From an uncultured Collinsella sp. (GTDB taxonomy: Bacteria > Actinomycetota > Coriobacteriia > Coriobacteriales > Coriobacteriaceae), in assembly GCA_900548075.1 (NCBI GenBank), contig URJD01000080.1:1-7864 (forward strand): a stretch of DNA of 7,864 bases. The letters are read 5' to 3'. Both the position numbers and the translations under genes were made by a program. A model generated the notes under the pieces. That model was given only the letters and a program-made list of their open reading frames with translations. It was not told where the DNA came from and did no database searches. Positions 4,622 through 7,864 of this stretch are shown piece by piece; positions within the stretch are counted from its first letter, which is position 1, and each line of letters starts with the position of its first letter.

Positions 4622-6844
4622 ATGAATATGCTCAAAATCTCGAAGGCGATCTTTAGGTCGCTTCTCTCCTCCAGGTCGCTCTGTGTTGTCGTTGTTGCGT
4701 TGATGGTTCTTTGTGCTCTGCCCGTCTTCAGGAGCGCGGCTGGCATCGACGGACGGGTCGAATACCTCGAGTCGGGAATAACCCGTGTTGAGCAGGAATT
4801 GTCAGCATCCTATGCGGATGCGCTTGTGAATGCGGGGGAGGACGGTGTCTATACCTCTTCATCAAGCATGCCCGCGCTTCTGTACCCTCTTGCCGCGGGA
4901 CGTCTTATCTTGGCACCGCTCTCTCCCCTACTTCCGTTTCTGCAGATATCGGATGGAGAGTACACCTATTATGACGGATCGAAGGAGTACTTGCTATGGG
5001 TCGCAACGGCCGTTGCCGTCTCGTTCCTTGCCGCGCGTCTTAACAAACGTGAAAAGCTCATCATCCAGGCACCGATGGGCGAGCTGGGTAGACTTGTTGC
5101 ATCGAGCGTATGGGCGAGTGTTTTTGCAATGCTTGCCGTCCTCGCCATCAATCTTCCAGGGATAATCGCCGCGCTTGTGAAGAATGGCCCGGGCTCGCCG
5201 TTCTATCCGATAGGCTACATTCAATATGCGACTCCGGTTATCAAACCGGCTTGGCTGGTGTTCGCGCAGACGGCCATCTTGCAATTCTTGGTGGCAGCGT
5301 TCATCTCGCTTGTCGTTCACCTTGCCGTGAAGATTGCCAATAACCCTACGCTTGGAATCGTGTTCGTATGTGCCCTGATGGGGGTGACGATGGTTCCCGG
5401 GTATTACGGAAGATCCATCGCTTTACGTGAGTTCGCCCTGTTGAATCCCCTTACGTATGCGAACACTGAGTTGACCGTCGGCGCCTATAGCCCGTACCCG
5501 ACAACGCAGATAGTGAATCTGCCTGGACTTTGCTTCGAGCGTGGCGCGATTGCCCTCGTATGCGCAATCGGGATCGAGGTGCTGGCAATTAGCCTGCTTT
5601 GCGTTGCTGGAAAGAGCGGCTGCGCGTGCCCGATATCCCCGATTTGTCTTGAGAGAGGTTCCTTCACTGCATCGAGAACGGCAACTCGTTCGAGCGCTTG
5701 TGCCTCCGCCGTTGCATACGTAAGAACGATGGGGAAACTGCTCCTGCGTTCTCCTACCCTCGCCGTATGCGCGATTGCAATGTCGACGACGATGCTGGCC
5801 CCGGCTCTGGTCGAGATGTTTCCTGACGCTGATAACGTTTCCGCTGTTCGGTATAGGGATGGGGAGCTCCGTTCAATAGATCGGTATCTAGAGCAGAACG
5901 CTGCGAATATGGACGTCGAGGGCAAAGCGGCCCTGGAAGACATGCGGGATGCTCTTTCGGGTTTCGTGTACGCGCCTATGCCTGCGGAGGGGTTTCGAAG
6001 CCTTGCGACGTACGAGCGCGCTCGAGGTGAGCTGGGCGCGGCAGATGCGACTCTCCTGCAATCGATCGGAATCGAGCCGGAGACTCCTTCTCGTGCGGAG
6101 GCGCGCGCCCTTCTGCTTGAGTCGATCGCGAGCTTGCCGGACCCCAAGGTTTACGAGTTAAGTACGAAGATGCCCCCATTAATCCTCCTTTCGTATCTCC
6201 AGGCAGCGCTTCCCTCCTTATTTTTGCTGTTGCCCGTGGTTGTCACATCGCTCGCGTGCACCCACCTGCAGTGTCGTTCCCTTCTGGTTCTCCAGATCCC
6301 CGCAACAGCGCATGTGCGTTTTCTGACGGCTGTTGCGCTGGCTCTCCTGCTTGGCTTGGTGCTGCTTTTGGTGTCGATGGTTCCCGCTGTCGTTGTGTCC
6401 GTGATTAAGAACGGTGCGGGTGGATCGGAGTATCCCGTCGCTCTCATTCGGGCGGGAGCTTCGACAACGTCCATGGTGGGGGAGGCGGTGTTGTGCAGTA
6501 TTCCGTTGCTGGTCATGGCATACGGCGTGATTTCCGTCGTCGCTGCGTTGACAGCAGCGATTAGCCGCAACCCCGTTGTCACCGGAATGGTTTGCGCGGT
6601 TCTCTTGGTGTTGGGTTCGTTGAGCGCTCATGTTGAAAGCGTGGGCATGGGCGTCGCGCTGCTGGCTCCATTCGCCTCGTTTGATCCCGCTTCCCAGGTG
6701 GGGACGATTGGGTTCCTTGGGCGAGGGACGAACGCGATGCCTTTTGGAGAGGTCGTCGGCGCATCGGGCGCTCTGCTGGTGGTCTTGGGCGCCGTATCTC
6801 CGTTGATGGTGCGCCTGAGTGTTCCAAAGATCGAAAGGGGATGA
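4622..6844 (+). CDS. Internally duplicated ABC-2 type transporter permease (two six-helix halves fused)
   Basis: A 740-residue membrane protein from the ATG at 4622, chosen because AAGG lies 6 bases before it. An upstream in-frame ATG at 4604 lacks a ribosome site. Hydrophobic segments fall at about 19-36, 123-140, 158-186, 210-236, 242-260 and 308-330, then 379-400, 520-545, 567-595, 619-647, 652-670 and 713-734. This is two sets of six, each with a large loop between its first two helices. The halves are homologous: ALVKNGPGSPFYPIGYI (184-200) matches SVIKNGAGGSEYPVALI (593-609), and KIANNPTLGIVFVCALMG (237-254) matches AISRNPVVTGMVCAVLLV (646-663). It should form the whole membrane channel of an exporter with the ATPase that follows. 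The substrate is unknown; peptide, bacteriocin or lipid export or immunity are candidates. A cysteine-containing linker joins the halves. Confidence 0.88.
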   Translation: MNMLKISKAIFRSLLSSRSLCVVVVALMVLCALPVFRSAAGIDGRVEYLESGITRVEQELSASYADALVNAGEDGVYTSSSSMPALLYPLAAGRLILAPLSPLLPFLQISDGEYTYYDGSKEYLLWVATAVAVSFLAARLNKREKLIIQAPMGELGRLVASSVWASVFAMLAVLAINLPGIIAALVKNGPGSPFYPIGYIQYATPVIKPAWLVFAQTAILQFLVAAFISLVVHLAVKIANNPTLGIVFVCALMGVTMVPGYYGRSIALREFALLNPLTYANTELTVGAYSPYPTTQIVNLPGLCFERGAIALVCAIGIEVLAISLLCVAGKSGCACPISPICLERGSFTASRTATRSSACASAVAYVRTMGKLLLRSPTLAVCAIAMSTTMLAPALVEMFPDADNVSAVRYRDGELRSIDRYLEQNAANMDVEGKAALEDMRDALSGFVYAPMPAEGFRSLATYERARGELGAADATLLQSIGIEPETPSRAEARALLLESIASLPDPKVYELSTKMPPLILLSYLQAALPSLFLLLPVVVTSLACTHLQCRSLLVLQIPATAHVRFLTAVALALLLGLVLLLVSMVPAVVVSVIKNGAGGSEYPVALIRAGASTTSMVGEAVLCSIPLLVMAYGVISVVAALTAAISRNPVVTGMVCAVLLVLGSLSAHVESVGMGVALLAPFASFDPASQVGTIGFLGRGTNAMPFGEVVGASGALLVVLGAVSPLMVRLSVPKIERG

Positions 6845-6849
6845 TCTCG

Positions 6850-7590
6850 ATGATTGACCTTCAAACGCTGACGATCTCTTATGGAAAGAAGGTGCTCGTA
6901 GATTCGGTGAACGCTGAGTTTGCCCCGGGTACGGTCTACGGTCTCGTCGCTCCGAACGGGCATGGAAAGACGACGTTGCTGCGTGCGATGGCAGGTTTGC
7001 CGGGTCCTCGCGTGGACGGGAGCATCGTTCTGGATGAGGTGCAGGGTACGGGTGCGAGAGAGGTCCGTTCTATGATCTTCTATGCACCTGGCGAGGGGAC
7101 GCTGCTGTATCCCGGATTGCGTGCGGAAGATCACCTCAAGATGGTTTGCGATATGTGGCCGCATGCTCGCGATATCGAAGAGATAGTGGAACAAACGCAG
7201 ATAGGCGAGTTCGCGAAGATGAGGATCCGCACTCTGAGCCAGGGCATGAAGCAGCAGCTTACCCTGGCGATTGCGTATGCGACGGGTGCGCGGTACCTTC
7301 TATTAGATGAGCCCATGAACGCGCTCGACCCCAGCAGGGTGGACTTGCATTCCGAGATTCTTAGGAAGTTGGCCGATTCCGGTACGTGCATCATCATGTC
7401 ATCCCACATCTTGGATTCGGTCGATAGATTGTGCGATGAGATTCTGTTTTTGAAGGATGGGACGCTCATTAGAAGCATTCCGCAAGATGATGCTGCGTCG
7501 AAGTCTCCTGGATCCCATTTCGCAAAGCCTGCCGGACGCGCCGAGGGTGCGCTAAGCACGTATCGGCGGCTCTACGAAGAGGGCGGGTAG
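6850..7590 (+). CDS. ABC transporter ATP-binding protein
   Basis: This nucleotide-binding subunit powers the preceding permease. Counting from the alternative ATG at 6841, the motifs are Walker A APNGHGKT (38-45, Ala instead of the first Gly), signature LSQGMKQQ (132-139), Walker B YLLLDEP with catalytic Glu157, D-loop NALDP, and H-loop His189 in SSHILD. The Q-loop position reads YAPGEGTLLYPGL (81-93), lacking the usual Gln. The ATG at 6841 overlaps the permease stop as ATGA, but AAAGGGG (6834-6840) touches it directly. The same site is well spaced (9 bases) for the ATG at 6850, so that start is preferred, giving 246 residues. The C-terminus is short, with no extra domain. This is the type of NBD found with ABC-2 drug, peptide or bacteriocin exporters. 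Confidence 0.93.
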   Translation: MIDLQTLTISYGKKVLVDSVNAEFAPGTVYGLVAPNGHGKTTLLRAMAGLPGPRVDGSIVLDEVQGTGAREVRSMIFYAPGEGTLLYPGLRAEDHLKMVCDMWPHARDIEEIVEQTQIGEFAKMRIRTLSQGMKQQLTLAIAYATGARYLLLDEPMNALDPSRVDLHSEILRKLADSGTCIIMSSHILDSVDRLCDEILFLKDGTLIRSIPQDDAASKSPGSHFAKPAGRAEGALSTYRRLYEEGG

Positions 7591-7740
7591 AAATGCAGGT
7601 TAATAATCTATGTGGTCGATATGCCGTTAAACCCGCACATCAATGCCGCTCAGCCATTCGCTTCGCCCCCGTCACACGTATCTTCATTCAATCTGTTACT
7701 TTTAATTTAACGATTCTTTGAGGAATGTGGGTGTCTCTAG
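7591..7740. other. Intergenic region between ATPase gene and next gene
   Basis: This stretch of 150 bases becomes markedly AT-rich from about 7680. No convincing terminator hairpin follows the ATPase stop at 7588-7590, so the next gene may be partly read through. It contains one GTTA/TAAC dyad near the end, listed separately. No RNA gene was recognised. Confidence 0.5.
7695..7711. promoter_or_regulatory. Second GTTA/TAAC dyad, upstream of the last gene
   Basis: GTTA (7695-7698) and TAAC (7708-7711) flank a 9-base AT spacer. The first nine bases, GTTACTTTT, are identical to 4517-4525 in the divergent promoter region, and both sites end in TTAAC. It lies 30 bases before the ATG at 7741. A -10-like TTTAAT (7701-7706) is inside it, but no good -35 is seen. 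It is a candidate shared operator. Confidence 0.45.
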
Positions 7741-7864
7741 ATGTACTGTCGACTTCTTCTCAAACTAATCCTAAGAGACAAGGCCGTATGGATTTGTACG
7801 CTCGTTCTCGCTGCAGCCTTTTCCGTCCCCATTGCGTTCAATTCACCCATCTACGGGCCCTTCT
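7741..7864 (+). CDS. N-terminus of a hydrophobic protein, probably a second ABC-2 permease (partial)
   Basis: The frame from the ATG at 7741 is open to the right edge, giving 41 residues. A basic start (CRLLLKLILRDKAVW) is followed by a membrane helix (CTLVLAAAFSVPIAF). The pattern matches the start of both halves of the upstream permease, SKAIFRSLLSSRSLCVVVVA and VRTMGKLLLRSPTLAVCAIA, suggesting a related permease subunit. A TAG at 7738-7740 directly precedes the ATG in frame, so no earlier start is possible. The ribosome site is poor (GAGGA at 7720-7724, 16 bases away). The alternative frame from ATG 7725 is also open but has no membrane character and looks like noise. Confidence 0.7.
   Translation, partial: MYCRLLLKLILRDKAVWICTLVLAAAFSVPIAFNSPIYGPF

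Noticed and set aside
5485..6147. 220-codon minus-strand frame inside the permease
   Set aside because: Arg/Ser/Ala-rich shadow with no domain, opposite a clearly coding membrane protein.
6628..7194. 188-codon minus-strand frame over the permease/ATPase junction
   Set aside because: Crosses two well-supported plus-strand genes and has the low-complexity composition of a shadow.
7725..7864. Alternative open frame from ATG 7725
   Set aside because: Well placed behind AGGA only at zero spacing, and its product lacks the membrane-helix pattern of the 7741 frame.
1..7864. CRISPR array or insertion-sequence terminal repeats
   Set aside because: No regularly spaced direct repeats and no transposase or long terminal inverted repeats were seen.

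Overview
The window looks like a chromosomal piece of a high-GC actinobacterium, probably a gut Coriobacteriia of the Collinsella type. This rests on the G/C-ending codon use of the housekeeping genes and on the gene types. It is an inference, because no rRNA or other marker gene is present.

Positions 1-2700 are ordinary chromosome, all read on the minus strand. In transcription order there is a small ACT-domain protein of the UPF0237 type (2589-2302), a full-length citrate synthase (2224-806), a clear rho-independent terminator (745-781), and a Cof-type HAD phosphatase whose C-terminus runs off the left edge. A 23-bp near-palindrome overlaps the best -10 box upstream of the ACT gene and is a candidate operator.

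Positions 2700-2986 hold no believable gene but several GC-rich inverted repeats. They lie just downstream of a truncated tyrosine recombinase (3712-2987, minus). The recombinase keeps every catalytic residue but has lost its N-terminal DNA-binding half. It abuts the stop codon of a small Cro/C1-type regulator (3964-3713) in the same reading frame. This marks a mobile-element scar or element edge.

Positions 3713 to the right end form an accessory module of membrane and transport genes with more T-ending codons and AT-rich intergenic stretches. Minus-strand genes encode a DUF2975 four-helix membrane protein and the HTH regulator, only 9 bases apart. Divergently, plus-strand genes encode a 740-residue ABC-2 permease that appears to be two homologous six-helix halves fused together, then its ATPase in an overlapping arrangement. 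After a 150-base gap comes the start of another hydrophobic protein whose N-terminus resembles the first helix of each permease half. Inverted GTTA/TAAC half-sites lie in the divergent promoter region and again ahead of the last gene. This suggests that one regulator, possibly the HTH protein, controls both transcription units.

The most interesting content is this regulator, DUF2975 and double-permease export module beside a broken integrase. What it transports cannot be read from the sequence.
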